Notes: generated by a model not told the origin, from the letters alone. Numbered from the stretch's first letter, positions 1 to 10,661 are shown. The stretch: DNA of 64,000 nt from an uncultured bacterium (GCA_937896235.1 CALBMX010000110.1:20702-84701), one strand, 5' to 3'. Program-made: numbers and translations.

Positions 1-1230
1 ATCGCCTGGGCGAAGGACTTCACTCAAGACGTCACCCAATCCGGTCAAAACCGCATCGCCCGCGGCATGTCCCCAGGTGTCGTTGAATAGCTTGAAGTTG
101 TCTACATCCAACATGAGAAGGCCTAACTCTTCGGGCATCCTGCGCCCTAGGCGCCGGCGAATCTCCTCGTCGAGCCTTTGATTGAGGGCAGCGCGATTGG
201 GCAAGTTCGTGAGGACATCCGTGGACGCTTGAAGTTTCAACTTCTCTTTTTCGGCGCGGAGTGCATCTTGAGAGCGCTTGGCCTCGCTCAAGTCGACGGC
301 GCTAGAGATGCTTCGCGCCAAGAGCTGCTCGCGTGCAGCCTGCACGAGTGCACTGCTACTTCGCCCAGGGGGAAGTTCGATTTGAATTAAGCCTGCCATC
401 TCATTTACACCGCTGCCGAGCTCGTTGAGCAGGGCGTCGAGGTCGAGGTGTCCAAGGCCGTACCGGGCTCCTGCCCATTTCAAAAGTGTGTGGTATGGAG
501 TGGCACGATTGGTGTCGCACAGAACACGGCCTGAGAGTGCGGCGAGCGCCATGATTGCTGTGAGCTCTCGCGTCTCGGTTTCTAGCCCTTTGGGCAGGTG
601 CGCCGGCCTTTGCATGTAGCCCACGGCGCTGACCGTGCGGCAGGGGAGTGACCAGGATTCCAGAAGCGCAAGCAGGACGTCCGACTGACAGAAGCCATAG
701 TGTTTCTCCTCCGCTTCCGAGCTCGGCCAGTTACCGGGCGACTGGATGATCAACTCGTGGTAGTCCTCAGGCATGCCGCGTGCCAAAATCGAACCGCCGA
801 TGTGCGAGAGCATTCCGCAGAGAAAAGCCTCATCCGCAAGATCGGAATTGCCGGAACGAATCGCAAGCATTCGGCCCGCAACCGAGACGGTCAAGCTGCG
901 CTTCCAGAAGTCGATGTAGTCGAATTCCTTGTCGCCGTTCATGGCTTCGACCAACGAGAAAGAGAGGGCCAGCATCATCACGGACTTCATGCCCAGGATC
1001 ATGCTGGCCTGCTGAATCGTGTGAACTTCACTGCCCATACTGAACAGTGATGAATTGGAGAGCTTGAGCAGCTTCGCTGTCAGGCCAGGGTCGCAGGAGA
1101 CCGCCTCTGCAATATCTTCGAGAGTTGCGCTCTGGTCTTCGGCGATGCGCATGACTTCGAGGGCCACAGACGGAAGGCTGGGAAGAGACTCGCGAGTCAA
1201 CAGCTTTGAGGGGATCGTTGCGCTTGGCAT
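1..1230 (-). CDS. HDOD domain protein with C-terminal GGDEF domain (partial, 3' end outside window)
   Basis: An open minus-strand frame of 410 codons runs off the left edge. Residues about 10-205 match an HDOD domain (start PSLPSVALEVMRIAED, then a long all-helical region with ILGMKSVMML). After a linker, residues about 335 onward begin a GGDEF domain: the entry motif STDVLTNLPNR and the metal-binding LMLDVDNFKLFNDTWGHAAG are visible, while the GGDEF signature itself would lie just outside the window. The likely role is cyclic-di-GMP signalling in the cytoplasm with HDOD as regulatory module; whether the cyclase is active cannot be judged here. The ATG at 1230 is the first start codon before the HDOD domain; the frame stays open upstream to an in-frame stop near 1363 without another ATG. 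No clear ribosome site is seen. Confidence 0.85.
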   Translation of the reverse strand, partial: MPSATIPSKLLTRESLPSLPSVALEVMRIAEDQSATLEDIAEAVSCDPGLTAKLLKLSNSSLFSMGSEVHTIQQASMILGMKSVMMLALSFSLVEAMNGDKEFDYIDFWKRSLTVSVAGRMLAIRSGNSDLADEAFLCGMLSHIGGSILARGMPEDYHELIIQSPGNWPSSEAEEKHYGFCQSDVLLALLESWSLPCRTVSAVGYMQRPAHLPKGLETETRELTAIMALAALSGRVLCDTNRATPYHTLLKWAGARYGLGHLDLDALLNELGSGVNEMAGLIQIELPPGRSSSALVQAAREQLLARSISSAVDLSEAKRSQDALRAEKEKLKLQASTDVLTNLPNRAALNQRLDEEIRRRLGRRMPEELGLLMLDVDNFKLFNDTWGHAAGDAVLTGLGDVLSEVLRPGD

Positions 1231-1531
1231 TTGTGTGATCGTGCAGTCGTAAATTCGGTGGGGTTCGTCGCGCAGAAGCGAGTTATCAGAAGGTCGGCAT
1301 AAACGAGGATGGACTTGAATCCTTCTCTTGATGGCGGCGAATAGGAGCGTCAGCCTCGGTATTCAACCCATGGGTGGCAATCCACCTTGAATTTTGGGCG
1401 TATAGTGCTGGTTTGACAAAGCGCCTCTCTCGACCAGGACAATATTTGAAGCTATCCGACAATCGGCCGGTCCCCCATGTGGGAAGCAAGGCGTCCTCCG
1501 CCATCCATAGCACTCCCTCGGCAGGTCGCTG

Positions 1532-1942
1532 ATGAGGCCTTGGAGCTCCTCGGACGGCCACAAACCTGGCCATCTAGAGGGAGGGCGCAAACGGGGGCAA
1601 CTCGAGAATAGTCGTTTCGAGCGGGACGCGAAGGAGTTTGGGCAAGCGGGACCGAGAGCGGGGCGAACACTCGGGGTCGGCCTCTTCTTCACAGCTATTG
1701 GCTTGATGCTAGTTCTGGCGAACGGAGGTGGAGTACCGGAGTCGATGCACGCTCCTGCGACCGAGTCCGGGCCTCTCCTTCAGCGAGCCTTGGCTTTGCT
1801 TGAGAGCTCCTTGGGAGGAGCCACCGGCGTGGGGTTGATGATCGTCGGATCTATCTTGACGGCTCGTGTAGCTCTCCGTGGGGAAGAGGCAAAGCATGCT
1901 GGGGCGAAACCAGCTGTAGGCAACTCTCCCCGTAGGGGTTAG
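1532..1942 (+). CDS. hypothetical small membrane protein
   Basis: Frame of 136 codons that I do not recognise. It has a polar, basic N-terminus followed by two hydrophobic stretches (about residues 47-65, LGVGLFFTAIGLMLVLANG, and 94-114, GGATGVGLMIVGSILTARV), as expected of a two-pass membrane protein. It ends overlapping by four bases the 3' end of the convergent EamA transporter. The start is uncertain and no ribosome site is evident. The gap between the HDOD-GGDEF start and this frame holds no other supported gene. A chance frame is possible. Confidence 0.4.
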   Translation: MRPWSSSDGHKPGHLEGGRKRGQLENSRFERDAKEFGQAGPRAGRTLGVGLFFTAIGLMLVLANGGGVPESMHAPATESGPLLQRALALLESSLGGATGVGLMIVGSILTARVALRGEEAKHAGAKPAVGNSPRRG

Positions 1943-2901
1943 GCGGAGAGCGCTTTGCGTTTTTTGGGTCCGAGCTCGGCAATGAGGTTGCCGGTTAGCA
2001 GTGCGATCGCGCCGAACGCGAACCAGTAGTTGGCCGTCTCCATCCCGTAAATGATGGAGATCACGGTGCCCCAGACGGGTTCGAGCGCATAGAGCGTGGC
2101 GGCGCGCACGGGTTCCAATAATCGTTGGTAGTGGTTGAGCACAGACAGGGCGACTAGAGTCGCGAGTAGGGAGCAACAGGCGAGCGGCATCCAGTAGGGA
2201 TACTGACTGAGTAATCCGAGGAGCTCGGTGGGAGTGGGTGCGCCCTCTTGTAGAAGCGTCCAAGCTGTGTAGATAGCTGATCCCACAGCGACAAATGTGA
2301 ACGAGGAGAGGGAGACGGCGGCCGGCGCGTAGCGCCGAGTCAGCGAATCTGTAGTTAGGATCGTTCCCGCGAAAACAAAGGCGCAGAGAACCGTTAGCCA
2401 CTCGGCCAAACCAAACTCGATTTGGGGTGGGCCAGAGATGTAGGCAGCTCCGACCGTGGCGAGCAAGACTCCTGCGAGGATCGATGGTGAGAGGTTGCGG
2501 TGCTTTGCAAAGAAGAGCGACAGGAACGCGGTGAAGATCACATACAGGCTGGTGAGGAATGCGGAGACTGCAGGCGAGAGCGTTGTCAGCGCGGTCATCT
2601 GCAACATGAACCCAACCAATAGCAAGAGGCCAAGGCCACTGCCTTCGATCCACAAGCGTGGCGTCAGGTTCTCTCGTTTGCGACAGGAGGGCAGGAAGAG
2701 CGGGAGCAGTAGCGCCGCAATTCCGAAGCGCAAGGTCAGAAACAATCCCCTGGCCGAGGCCTCTCCATCAGGCCCTAGGGAGAGCGTTGCTTGGTCGAGC
2801 GCTTGTTTCATCCACACAAACGTCCAGCCCCAAATCACCGTGACGAGGAGCAGGGCGAGCAGCGCTTTGCGGTGCTCCGTTGTTGATAGCGTGGAACTCA
2901 T
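1939..2901 (-). CDS. EamA/DMT-superfamily transporter
   Basis: A 320-residue, very hydrophobic protein with the two-repeat arrangement of EamA (RhaT/YdcZ) drug/metabolite transporters. The first repeat begins with ALLALLLVTVIWGWTFVWMK, a typical EamA opening, and the second starts near LTVLCAFVFAGTILTTDSL. About ten membrane segments can be counted. The C-terminus ends in a basic tail (PKKRKALSA), as is usual for a cytoplasmic tail. The substrate is unknown; relatives export metabolites or amino acids. It stands alone, convergent with the small membrane frame at 1532-1942. Confidence 0.85.
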   Translation of the reverse strand: MSSTLSTTEHRKALLALLLVTVIWGWTFVWMKQALDQATLSLGPDGEASARGLFLTLRFGIAALLLPLFLPSCRKRENLTPRLWIEGSGLGLLLLVGFMLQMTALTTLSPAVSAFLTSLYVIFTAFLSLFFAKHRNLSPSILAGVLLATVGAAYISGPPQIEFGLAEWLTVLCAFVFAGTILTTDSLTRRYAPAAVSLSSFTFVAVGSAIYTAWTLLQEGAPTPTELLGLLSQYPYWMPLACCSLLATLVALSVLNHYQRLLEPVRAATLYALEPVWGTVISIIYGMETANYWFAFGAIALLTGNLIAELGPKKRKALSA

Positions 2902-3091
2902 AGGGATTTAGCGCGGTATTCTACAGTTGGCCTGACTGGTCGTACGCCTGCGGCTTGGCGAATCTCTTCGCTAGGCGCTCCCGCCTATCCGGTGGGGCTT
3001 GCCATGGGGTAGAGCGCAACGCGCCGTCTCGAACAGGGGGGCATAACTTGCAAGAGCTGCTCGCCGAGGAGCTCTTGCCGGCGGCAATCCG

Positions 3092-3631
3092 CTACAGGGC
3101 GTCAAAGGCAGGGTGGTAATGCACCTCGCCCGCACGGTCGGTGAGTGCATTTGCCATGATCTCGATACCAAAGAAGGCGTTAGCGTTCTCTTCACTCCTG
3201 TAATACAGGCCGAGTGGGGACATCTGCTCGAATCCCAAGCGTGGGTAGTACTCTGGATGGCCAAGTACAAAAACGGCGGACACGCCGAGCTCGCGGCAAG
3301 CTTCCAGGGCACTCGAGACAAGCCGAGACCCCACTCCTCGGCGCTGGCAATCTGGTCGGACAGCCATGGGGCCGAGCGCCATATAGAGCACACCCTTAGG
3401 AGCCCCATCGATTTGGACTGGGCTGACGAGAGTGTGCCCGACGACCTCTCCGTTGAGCCGCCGCTCTCCGGCAATAGCCACCAACGAGACAACGGGGTTT
3501 GCGGATCCGCGAACCTTGTCGACCAATCGGGACTCCCCATCTGTGGCGAAGGCCGCAGAGTGAATCGCGAAGACGTCCTTGAAGTCCCGTGGGCACTCAT
3601 CGCGCGTGAGGAAATTTAGAGCCCTTTTCAT
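3092..3631 (-). CDS. GNAT family N-acetyltransferase
   Basis: A 179-residue protein with the GNAT acetyl-CoA-binding motif VRPDCQRRGVGSRLVSSAL (Q/RxxGxG/A type). Ahead of it is the beta strand VLYMALGPMAV, and after it VFVLGHPEYYPRLGFE, the arrangement seen in the YhbS-like subgroup. It should transfer an acetyl group from acetyl-CoA to a small molecule or protein amine; the substrate is not predictable. An ATG six bases upstream (3637) is an equally possible start. It stands alone; the 390-base gap to pepN lies upstream. Confidence 0.85.
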   Translation of the reverse strand: MKRALNFLTRDECPRDFKDVFAIHSAAFATDGESRLVDKVRGSANPVVSLVAIAGERRLNGEVVGHTLVSPVQIDGAPKGVLYMALGPMAVRPDCQRRGVGSRLVSSALEACRELGVSAVFVLGHPEYYPRLGFEQMSPLGLYYRSEENANAFFGIEIMANALTDRAGEVHYHPAFDAL

Positions 3632-3637
3632 AATCAA

Positions 3638-4023
3638 CCATTTTAGGACAAAGGTGAGAGTTTGCGAAGGGCAGCACCCCGCAGATTTTTAGGGTCGATT
3701 TTACCTTTGCTGGGAATAGGTTCCCTTTTTGAATCGCGGTAGGCCCCCGGCCGCTGAGGTGGCGCTTACGACACCATAAAATGGCCTCTTGGGCTCCAAG
3801 GTTGCATCCTTGGCAGCGGCGGGAGTTGCTCCTTTTTGAAATGGCACCCCGTAACGGCAAAAAGGGTCCCGCGATACCGCTAGGGGTGATTCTCGACCCT
3901 GTTTAGAAGGATTCTGGCACACAAAAGAGTGTATTCTGCTCTCGGAATTAATCGGCACCCTAGGAATCGCATCTTTTAAGGTGGGATGGAGCCGACCACT
4001 TATCTCTAAAAATCAATCGCTCC
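3638..4023. other. intergenic region, no gene recognised
   Basis: 386 bases between the divergent GNAT and pepN genes. Minus-strand frames here (87 and 85 codons) have no recognisable protein character. A short hairpin (CCAAGG...CCTTGG, 3796-3813) is visible. The region presumably carries both divergent promoters, but I see no clean -35/-10 pair. No riboswitch was recognised. Confidence 0.5.
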
Positions 4024-6690
4024 ATGAATCCGTCCTTATCTGCGCCCGTCGCGCCCCCTCAACCCATCCTCCGCAAAGACTACACCGAGCCCAATTTTTG
4101 GATCGATACGGTCGAGCTCCGGTTTGAGCTTGGAGAGGGCGAGACCCTCGTGCACTCCAAACTGGTCATGCGCACGAATGACACCGTGAACGATGGGACG
4201 TGTCCCCTTGTGCTCATGGGCGAGCTCCTCGACACCAAGAGCATCTCGATCAACGGAGTGGCGGTCGAATATTCGGTTGCCGAGGAAGAGCTGACCATCG
4301 CGAGTGTCCCCACGGGGACGTTTGTTTTTGAGTCGACCGTGGCGGTCAAACCGGAGGAGAACTTGTCGCTTTCGGGCCTCTACAAATCGTCCGGTAACTT
4401 CTGCACCCAATGCGAGGCCGAAGGGTTCCGCCGCATCACTTGGTACCTCGACCGCCCCGATGTCATGGCGACGTTCACGGTCACCATCGACGCAGACGCG
4501 ACCAAGTATCCCGTCATGCTTTCGAATGGCAACAAGGTCAGCACCGAAGTCCTTGAGAGCGGCTTGACTCGTGTTGTTTGGGAAGACCCGCACAAGAAGC
4601 CTAGCTACTTGTTCGCGCTGGTTTCGGGCAACTTGAAGTGCCACGCTGGTGAGTACACCACGACCTCGGGGCGCAAGGTCGCCCTGGAGATATGGGTGGA
4701 GCCTCAGAACATCGACAAGTGCGAGCACGCTTTGGTTTCGTTGCAGAAGTCGATGAAGTGGGACGAGGACACTTTCGGTCTGGAGTACGACCTCGACATC
4801 TACATGATTGTTGCGGTCGGCGACTTCAACATGGGCGCGATGGAGAATAAGGGCCTCAACGTCTTCAACTCGAAGTTTGTTCTCGCCAGCCCCGACACGG
4901 CTACCGATGGCGATTACGAGGGCATCGAGGGCGTGATCGCGCACGAGTACTTCCACAACTGGACTGGCAACCGCGTGACCTGTCGCGACTGGTTCCAGCT
5001 GACCCTTAAAGAGGGGTTGACTGTCTTCCGCGACCAGCAGTTCTCGGGCGACATGATTAGCAAGGCCGTACTTCGCATCCAAGACGTACGCGGACTTCGC
5101 ATGGCGCAGTTCCCCGAGGACGCAGGCCCGATGGCGCACCCGATCCGGCCGGAGTCGTACATCGAGATGAACAACTTCTACACCTCGACTGTGTACCAAA
5201 AAGGCAGCGAAGTGATTCGCATGTACCACACACTGCTTGGCGTCGAGGGCTTCCGTAAAGGAATGGATCTCTACTTTGAACGCCATGACGGGTGCGCTGT
5301 GACCTGCGACGACTTCCGCGCGGCGATGGCCGATGCGAACGGTCGCGACCTGACGCAGTTCGAGAACTGGTACACCCAGGCTGGCACACCCACTTTGAAG
5401 GTGACGGACAACTTTGACGCGGCGAGGTCGGAGTACACCATGACCTTCGAGCAGTCCCGCGGCGAAGTACCCGGTGGCGAGGCATTCCGACCGATGCTCT
5501 TGCCCGTGCGCCTCGGCCTAATGGCCGCCGACGGAAGTGACCTTCCTCTTTATGGAGAAGTGTCCGTTCAAGGCGCGACAGAGACTGTGATCGAGTTGAC
5601 CGCTGAGCGCACCTGCGTGACCTTTACCGGCATCACCGCGCACCCCGTCCCTTCGGTCCTGCGCAATTTTTCCGCACCGGTGAAGTTGGAAATGGAAGAG
5701 TCCGACGCGAACCTCGCCTTCCGGATGGCCAACGACTCCGACTCGTTCAACCGCTGGGAAGCGGGCCAGTCCATGATGAAGCTGGTCTTGATGGGGCTGA
5801 TCGCGGACGTGCAGGCGGGCAAAGAGCTTGCTCTCAACCCGGGACTCGTCAGCGCCTACGGTGCGCTTCTTGCGGACAAGAACTTGGACCCCGCGCTCAA
5901 GGCGAACGCGATGGGCCTTCCCGCCGAGCGCATTCTCGCCCAGGAGTACGCCACAATCGACCCCGACGCGATCCACACCGCACGCGTATTTGCGATTCGC
6001 GGTTTGGCTGCGGCACATCATGAGATTCTGCTGGCGACGTACAAGAGCTCTACCGTTGATGGTCCGTATCGCTATGCCAAAGAGGACATGGGGAAGCGCA
6101 GCTTGCGCAACTCGTGCCTAGGGATGCTGTCGAGCTTGATTGGTCAAGGTGGAGATGGCGACGAGATCGGCCTCCTGCAAGCGCACTTCGACAGCGCGAA
6201 TAACATGACGGATCAGATCGCAGGCCTAGCGATCTTGGCGGGCAAAGAGATCCCCGAGCGCAAGGTGGCGCTCGCGAGATTCTTTGATCAGTGGAAGCAC
6301 GACCCGCTTGTTGTGGACAAGTGGTTTACCGTGCAAGCCGTCACGTCCCATGCCGATGTGTTTGAGCATATTGTCGAGCTGTTCGGTCACCCCGACTTCA
6401 CGATGAAGAACCCAAACCGGATGCGCTCTCTGATCTCCTCGTTCGCAGCGGGCAACATGTGGGGCTTCCACCAGAAAGGCGGAAAGGCTTACACCTTCGT
6501 CGCGGATCGCGTGATCGAAGCGGACAAGCTGAACCCGCAAGTCGCAAGTCGTTTGGTGAGTAGCTTCAACTCTTGGAAGCGCTTTGATGAGACCCGTCAG
6601 GGGCTGATGAAGGCAGAGCTCGAGCGCATCGTCGCGACTCCGGGACTCTCGAAAGACGTCTTCGAAATCGTATCTAAGTCCCTGGCGTAA
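4024..6690 (+). CDS. pepN: aminopeptidase N, M1 family
   Basis: An 888-residue cytosolic zinc aminopeptidase that removes N-terminal residues from peptides, close in length to E. coli PepN (870). The substrate-anchoring GAMEN motif (MGAMENKGLNVFN, about residue 270) and the zinc motif HEYFHNWTGN (HExxH, about residue 305), with the third ligand Glu in LKEGLTVFRD, are intact. The C-terminal region has the helical DUF3458-type domain of PepN (RSLISSFAAGN, FNSWKRFDETRQ). There is no signal peptide. It is monocistronic with a strong terminator 27 bases after the stop. The start at 4024 gives the expected N-terminal strand (ILRKDYTEPNFWIDTVEL); no clear Shine-Dalgarno site. Confidence 0.97.
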   Translation: MNPSLSAPVAPPQPILRKDYTEPNFWIDTVELRFELGEGETLVHSKLVMRTNDTVNDGTCPLVLMGELLDTKSISINGVAVEYSVAEEELTIASVPTGTFVFESTVAVKPEENLSLSGLYKSSGNFCTQCEAEGFRRITWYLDRPDVMATFTVTIDADATKYPVMLSNGNKVSTEVLESGLTRVVWEDPHKKPSYLFALVSGNLKCHAGEYTTTSGRKVALEIWVEPQNIDKCEHALVSLQKSMKWDEDTFGLEYDLDIYMIVAVGDFNMGAMENKGLNVFNSKFVLASPDTATDGDYEGIEGVIAHEYFHNWTGNRVTCRDWFQLTLKEGLTVFRDQQFSGDMISKAVLRIQDVRGLRMAQFPEDAGPMAHPIRPESYIEMNNFYTSTVYQKGSEVIRMYHTLLGVEGFRKGMDLYFERHDGCAVTCDDFRAAMADANGRDLTQFENWYTQAGTPTLKVTDNFDAARSEYTMTFEQSRGEVPGGEAFRPMLLPVRLGLMAADGSDLPLYGEVSVQGATETVIELTAERTCVTFTGITAHPVPSVLRNFSAPVKLEMEESDANLAFRMANDSDSFNRWEAGQSMMKLVLMGLIADVQAGKELALNPGLVSAYGALLADKNLDPALKANAMGLPAERILAQEYATIDPDAIHTARVFAIRGLAAAHHEILLATYKSSTVDGPYRYAKEDMGKRSLRNSCLGMLSSLIGQGGDGDEIGLLQAHFDSANNMTDQIAGLAILAGKEIPERKVALARFFDQWKHDPLVVDKWFTVQAVTSHADVFEHIVELFGHPDFTMKNPNRMRSLISSFAAGNMWGFHQKGGKAYTFVADRVIEADKLNPQVASRLVSSFNSWKRFDETRQGLMKAELERIVATPGLSKDVFEIVSKSLA

Positions 6691-6716
6691 ACGCCGGAGC
6701 CAGCTAACGCATGGAG

Positions 6717-6766
6717 CCCAGGCCTATTGCCGCACGATCGCGCGGCAGTAGGCCTGGGGTCTTTTT
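6717..6766 (+). terminator. rho-independent terminator of pepN
   Basis: Inverted repeat with 17-base arms (CCCAGGCCTATTGCCGC / GCGGCAGTAGGCCTGGG, one G-T wobble), about 8-base loop, followed within a few bases by TTTTT on the plus strand. Confidence 0.9.
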
Positions 6767-6774
6767 ATAGCGAG

Positions 6775-7533
6775 CTAAAGCCACTCGGCCACCTGGTCTG
6801 CGACCCAGTGTGGATCGTCGTGCGGGATTTCGTGTCCCGCGGATTCGTGCATTCGCAGTGGCGCTCCAAATCGAGCGGCCAGAGCGGGCGTGCAGCTGGG
6901 GTGAACCATGCCGTCGCCGAAGCTCCCCAGGAAGAGCGTCGGAATGGGGAGCCCGTTGGGGGCTCGCCATTTTGTCGCAGCGATGAGCTGCCGCTGAACG
7001 ACCTTCATCGGCATCGGGCACGAGTCCACTTGCTTTAGATAGGACTGCACGAGCTCTACGCGGCGCTGCTCGTCGTTGACCGTAACGGACAGGGCACGGC
7101 TCTCGCGCTCGGCGACATCTCTTGCGAGGACGGCGCGGATATACTGCGGTCCAACCGATGGCTGCAGGCGCTTCCAGGGCGGGGACACGTTGGCGGCACT
7201 CGAAGTAATGATCACCGCACTCTGGAAGTCGTGGGGATGGCTAGCAATCCACTCCATCGCGATCATCCCCCCCAAGCTGATCCCGAGAATGGACCAGGGC
7301 AAGGATGCGTCGACCTCGGGGCTGCGTTGCAGGTCAAGAAAGCGCTCTCGGATGTCCGCAACAATCTCACCCATCCTCCAGGGCGCCCGTCGGTCGTGGG
7401 CCTCTCCAATGCCGGGCAGATCAAGCAGGTGAACGCGGGCACCGGGCACGCGCTCTTCGAAAACTCGGGGCTGGGAATGCCAATGGACCTGTCCGCGGGC
7501 GAGACCCTTGAGGAATAGCCAGTTTCTATTCAC
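6775..7533 (-). CDS. alpha/beta hydrolase
   Basis: A 252-residue protein with the alpha/beta-hydrolase plan: strand plus loop HLLDLPGIGEA, nucleophile elbow GISLGG (Ser86), a likely catalytic acid in LFLGSFGDGMVHP, and the catalytic His in ESAGHEIPHDDPHWV near the C-terminus. It resembles small-ester hydrolases of the BioH/pimeloyl-ester type, but the substrate cannot be assigned. There is no signal peptide. It is convergent with pepN across the terminator, and divergent from gcvP. Confidence 0.85.
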   Translation of the reverse strand: MNRNWLFLKGLARGQVHWHSQPRVFEERVPGARVHLLDLPGIGEAHDRRAPWRMGEIVADIRERFLDLQRSPEVDASLPWSILGISLGGMIAMEWIASHPHDFQSAVIITSSAANVSPPWKRLQPSVGPQYIRAVLARDVAERESRALSVTVNDEQRRVELVQSYLKQVDSCPMPMKVVQRQLIAATKWRAPNGLPIPTLFLGSFGDGMVHPSCTPALAARFGAPLRMHESAGHEIPHDDPHWVADQVAEWL

Positions 7534-7714
7534 GCCTCGCCTACCTGCCCGCTTGGGCGAAATTCCAATCGCCGTGGACGCGCCTGTAGACGCACACGTT
7601 TAAGAAGAGCCAGTTCATAGCCCGCAGTATGGCGTTTAGGTCCTCATTTCATGGAAGATCCGCTAGAATAGTCGCCTTGAAATCCAAAAGTTGAGCGGCA
7701 GCGCTCCTTCCAAA

Positions 7715-10642
7715 ATGGTTGCCATGTTTACGCGTCCTCTCGATACATTTACTCGTCGTCATATCGGTTCGAACCCCCAAGACATCCAAGAGATGCTTGG
7801 GACGCTAGGGCTTGAGAGCCTTGATGCGCTCATCGATCAGACGGTCCCCTCTAAGATTCGCCTTGGTCGCGAGCTCTCTACCGAGGCGTGCCTCGAAAAC
7901 GATCGCGGCGAACACGAGCTCCTCGCCGAATTGCGCGGTGTGGCCAAGCGTAACTCTGTGCTGAAGACGTACATCGGGACGGGCTACCACGGGACGGTGA
8001 TGCCTGCAGTGATTCAGCGCAACGTGCTGGAGAACCCGGGCTGGTATACGGCCTACACCCCGTATCAAGCCGAGATCAGTCAGGGCCGATTGCAGGCGCT
8101 GTTGAACTTTCAAACAATGGTCTGCGACCTGACGAAACTTCCGATGGCGGGTGCTTCGCTACTCGACGAGGCCACAGCGGCGGCCGAGGCCATGACACTT
8201 TGCCTGCGCGCACAGCGAGGTAAAGGCGAGGTGTTCCTTATCTCTGAGCGCTGCCATCCGCAGACGATCGCAGTTGTGAAGACGCGCGCAGTTATGGCGG
8301 GCATCGTGCTTGAGATTAGCGACCACTCGACATGGGACTTTTCGGATGAATCCAAAGGGCGCATTTTTGGTGCGCTGGTGCAATACCCGGACACTCGCGG
8401 TCGCGTCGAAGATTTCGAGGCACTCGCCAACGCCGCGCATGAAGCGAAGGCGATGCTTGTCGTGGCGGCGGACCTGATGGCACTCACCGTGCTTCGCGCA
8501 CCTGGCGAGTTTGGTGCAGACGTCGCCGTCGGCTCCTGTCAGCGCTTTGGTGTGCCGATGGGCTACGGTGGTCCCCACGCGGGATACCTCTCCACATCGG
8601 ATGCCTACAAGCGCTTTATGCCAGGCCGCTTGATCGGTCTTAGTGTCGACTCCAGCGGCGGCCCTGCCCTGCGGATGGCCATGCAGACACGCGAACAGCA
8701 CATTCGCCGCGACAAAGCGACTAGCAACATCTGCACGAGCCAGGTCCTGCTGGCCGTCCTCGCCGGCTTCTATGGCACCTATCACGGGCCCGCTGGATTG
8801 CGCGCGATCGCCGAGCGCATGCACGGCCTGACCAGCACGCTCGCGCGCGGGTTGAGTGCTCTAGGGCATGTGGTTGAGGCGGGCGCGTTCTTCGACAACA
8901 TCTCCGTCCAGGTGAAGGGCGGCAACTCGGCAGAGCTTCACGCGAAAGCCATCGCGATGGGGTGCAACCTGCGCAGCATGGGCGAGGGTTTCGTCGGCAT
9001 AAACTTGGATGAGACGACGACCCTCGAAGACGTTCGCAACCTGTTTGTTCTCTTTGGTGGCAAAGCGGAGGAGCTCGAAGCTTTGGTTGAAGTCCAGGCT
9101 AAGTGTTTCTCCACGGGCGACTTCAAAGCGCACGCGCGCCAGACTCCGTTTATGGAGCATCCCGTATTCAATAGCTATCACTCTGAGCACGAGATGCTGC
9201 GCTACATTCACCGCCTTGAGCTCGCCGATCTCGCCCTTAACAAGTCGATGATCTCTCTGGGTTCATGCACGATGAAGCTCAACGCGACCTCCCAAATGTT
9301 GGCACTCTCTTGGCCCGAGTTCGCGAATATGCATCCGCACGTGCCCGTCGACCAAGCTGCCGGTTACGCCGAGCTTGTTCGCCGCCTGGATATCATTTTG
9401 TCCGAGGTGACAGGTTTCGAGAAGATGTCCTTTCAGCCGAATGCAGGCAGCCAGGGCGAGTATGCCGGCCTATTGGCGATTCGCCGGTACCTCGACGCGA
9501 AGAGCGAGGCGGCGGGGGAACCCCATCGTCGCGTTTGCCTGATCCCGACCTCTGCACACGGAACGAACCCCGCGTCGGCCGTCATGGTTGGCATGAAGGT
9601 CATCACGGTCGCCTGCGACGAGGCGGGCAACATCGATGTGGCTGACTTGAAAGCCAAAGCCGAGGCGCACAAGGATAGCCTTGCGGCACTGATGGTGACC
9701 TACCCGTCCACACATGGTGTATTCGAAGAGGGCATCGTCGAGATTTGCGAGGCGATTCACGCCGCCGGCGGCCAGGTTTACATGGACGGCGCAAATATGA
9801 ACGCCCAGGTCGGCGTCTGCCGTCCTGGTGACATTGGCGCGGACGTCTGCCACCTGAACTTGCACAAGACCTTCGCCATCCCGCACGGCGGTGGTGGCCC
9901 AGGTGTCGGCCCGATTGGCGTAAAGAAGCACCTCGTGCCCTTTCTTCCCGGGTGTCCTGAAGCTAACGACGACACCGGTGCGGTCTCCGCAGCCGAGTTC
10001 GGGAGCGCAAGTATCTTGACGATCAGCTATATGTACTGCGCGCTCCTTGGCGCAGCCGGTTTGAAGCGCGCCACACAGGTTGCGATCCTCAACGCGAACT
10101 ACATGAAGAAGCGTCTTGAGCAGCACTACCCGATCCTCTATACGGGCCTCCACGGATTTGTCGCACACGAGTTCATTATGGACTTCCGGCAATTCGAGAA
10201 GCCGACAGACGTGCATGTTGAGGACGTTGCGAAGCGTCTGATGGACTTCGGTTTCCACTCGCCGACCATGAGTTTTCCCGTAGCGGGAACGTTGATGATC
10301 GAGCCGACGGAGTCCGAGTCGCGCGCTGAGCTCGACCGCCTGTGCGATGCCTTGATCACGATTCGTGAAGAGATCCGGGCCATCGAAGAAGGGCGCTCAG
10401 ACAAGGTCGATAACGCGCTACATAACGCGCCTCACACCGCAGCAGAGGTGTGCGGGGATACTTGGGATCACGGCTACTCTCGCGAGCAGGCGGCCTTCCC
10501 CGCGTCATGGACTCGGCAGTTCAAGTACTGGCCAACGGTCAAACGGATCGACAACGGCTATGGGGATCGCAATTTGATCTGCTCGTGCCCTCCGATAGAG
10601 GCCTACGAGGTCGAAGACGCTCCCGAAGCTGTGCCCGTTTAG
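7715..10642 (+). CDS. gcvP: glycine dehydrogenase (decarboxylating), P protein of glycine cleavage
   Basis: One long P protein (about 975 residues, the fused alpha-beta form; E. coli GcvP 957). It decarboxylates glycine with PLP and passes the aminomethyl group to lipoyl-H protein. The N-terminal RRHIG motif, [10 protein letters not shown], and the PLP-lysine segment [18 protein letters not shown] (Lys near residue 717) are intact. The frame stays open upstream to a TTG at 7691, but the ATG at 7715 or 7724 fits the family N-terminus better. A TAGAAT box at 7664-7669 could be the -10 element, without a good -35. No gcvT or gcvH lies in the window, and I saw no glycine riboswitch in the 180-base upstream gap. 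Confidence 0.97.
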   Translation: MVAMFTRPLDTFTRRHIGSNPQDIQEMLGTLGLESLDALIDQTVPSKIRLGRELSTEACLENDRGEHELLAELRGVAKRNSVLKTYIGTGYHGTVMPAVIQRNVLENPGWYTAYTPYQAEISQGRLQALLNFQTMVCDLTKLPMAGASLLDEATAAAEAMTLCLRAQRGKGEVFLISERCHPQTIAVVKTRAVMAGIVLEISDHSTWDFSDESKGRIFGALVQYPDTRGRVEDFEALANAAHEAKAMLVVAADLMALTVLRAPGEFGADVAVGSCQRFGVPMGYGGPHAGYLSTSDAYKRFMPGRLIGLSVDSSGGPALRMAMQTREQHIRRDKATSNICTSQVLLAVLAGFYGTYHGPAGLRAIAERMHGLTSTLARGLSALGHVVEAGAFFDNISVQVKGGNSAELHAKAIAMGCNLRSMGEGFVGINLDETTTLEDVRNLFVLFGGKAEELEALVEVQAKCFSTGDFKAHARQTPFMEHPVFNSYHSEHEMLRYIHRLELADLALNKSMISLGSCTMKLNATSQMLALSWPEFANMHPHVPVDQAAGYAELVRRLDIILSEVTGFEKMSFQPNAGSQGEYAGLLAIRRYLDAKSEAAGEPHRRVCLIPTSAHGTNPASAVMVGMKVITVACDEAGNIDVADLKAKAEAHKDSLAALMVTYPSTHGVFEEGIVEICEAIHAAGGQVYMDGANMNAQVGVCRPGDIGADVCHLNLHKTFAIPHGGGGPGVGPIGVKKHLVPFLPGCPEANDDTGAVSAAEFGSASILTISYMYCALLGAAGLKRATQVAILNANYMKKRLEQHYPILYTGLHGFVAHEFIMDFRQFEKPTDVHVEDVAKRLMDFGFHSPTMSFPVAGTLMIEPTESESRAELDRLCDALITIREEIRAIEEGRSDKVDNALHNAPHTAAEVCGDTWDHGYSREQAAFPASWTRQFKYWPTVKRIDNGYGDRNLICSCPPIEAYEVEDAPEAVPV

Positions 10643-10661
10643 GTCTCGACTAAGCGGTAAG

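Noticed and set aside
1709..2653. 314-codon minus-strand frame
   Set aside because: Out-of-frame shadow of the EamA transporter, rich in Arg, His and Cys.
4036..5286. 416-codon minus-strand frame
   Set aside because: Antisense shadow of pepN, with no recognisable protein features.
7534..7714. Possible glycine riboswitch upstream of gcvP
   Set aside because: The gap is short and I could not find the conserved glycine aptamer core; only a TAGAAT box is seen.
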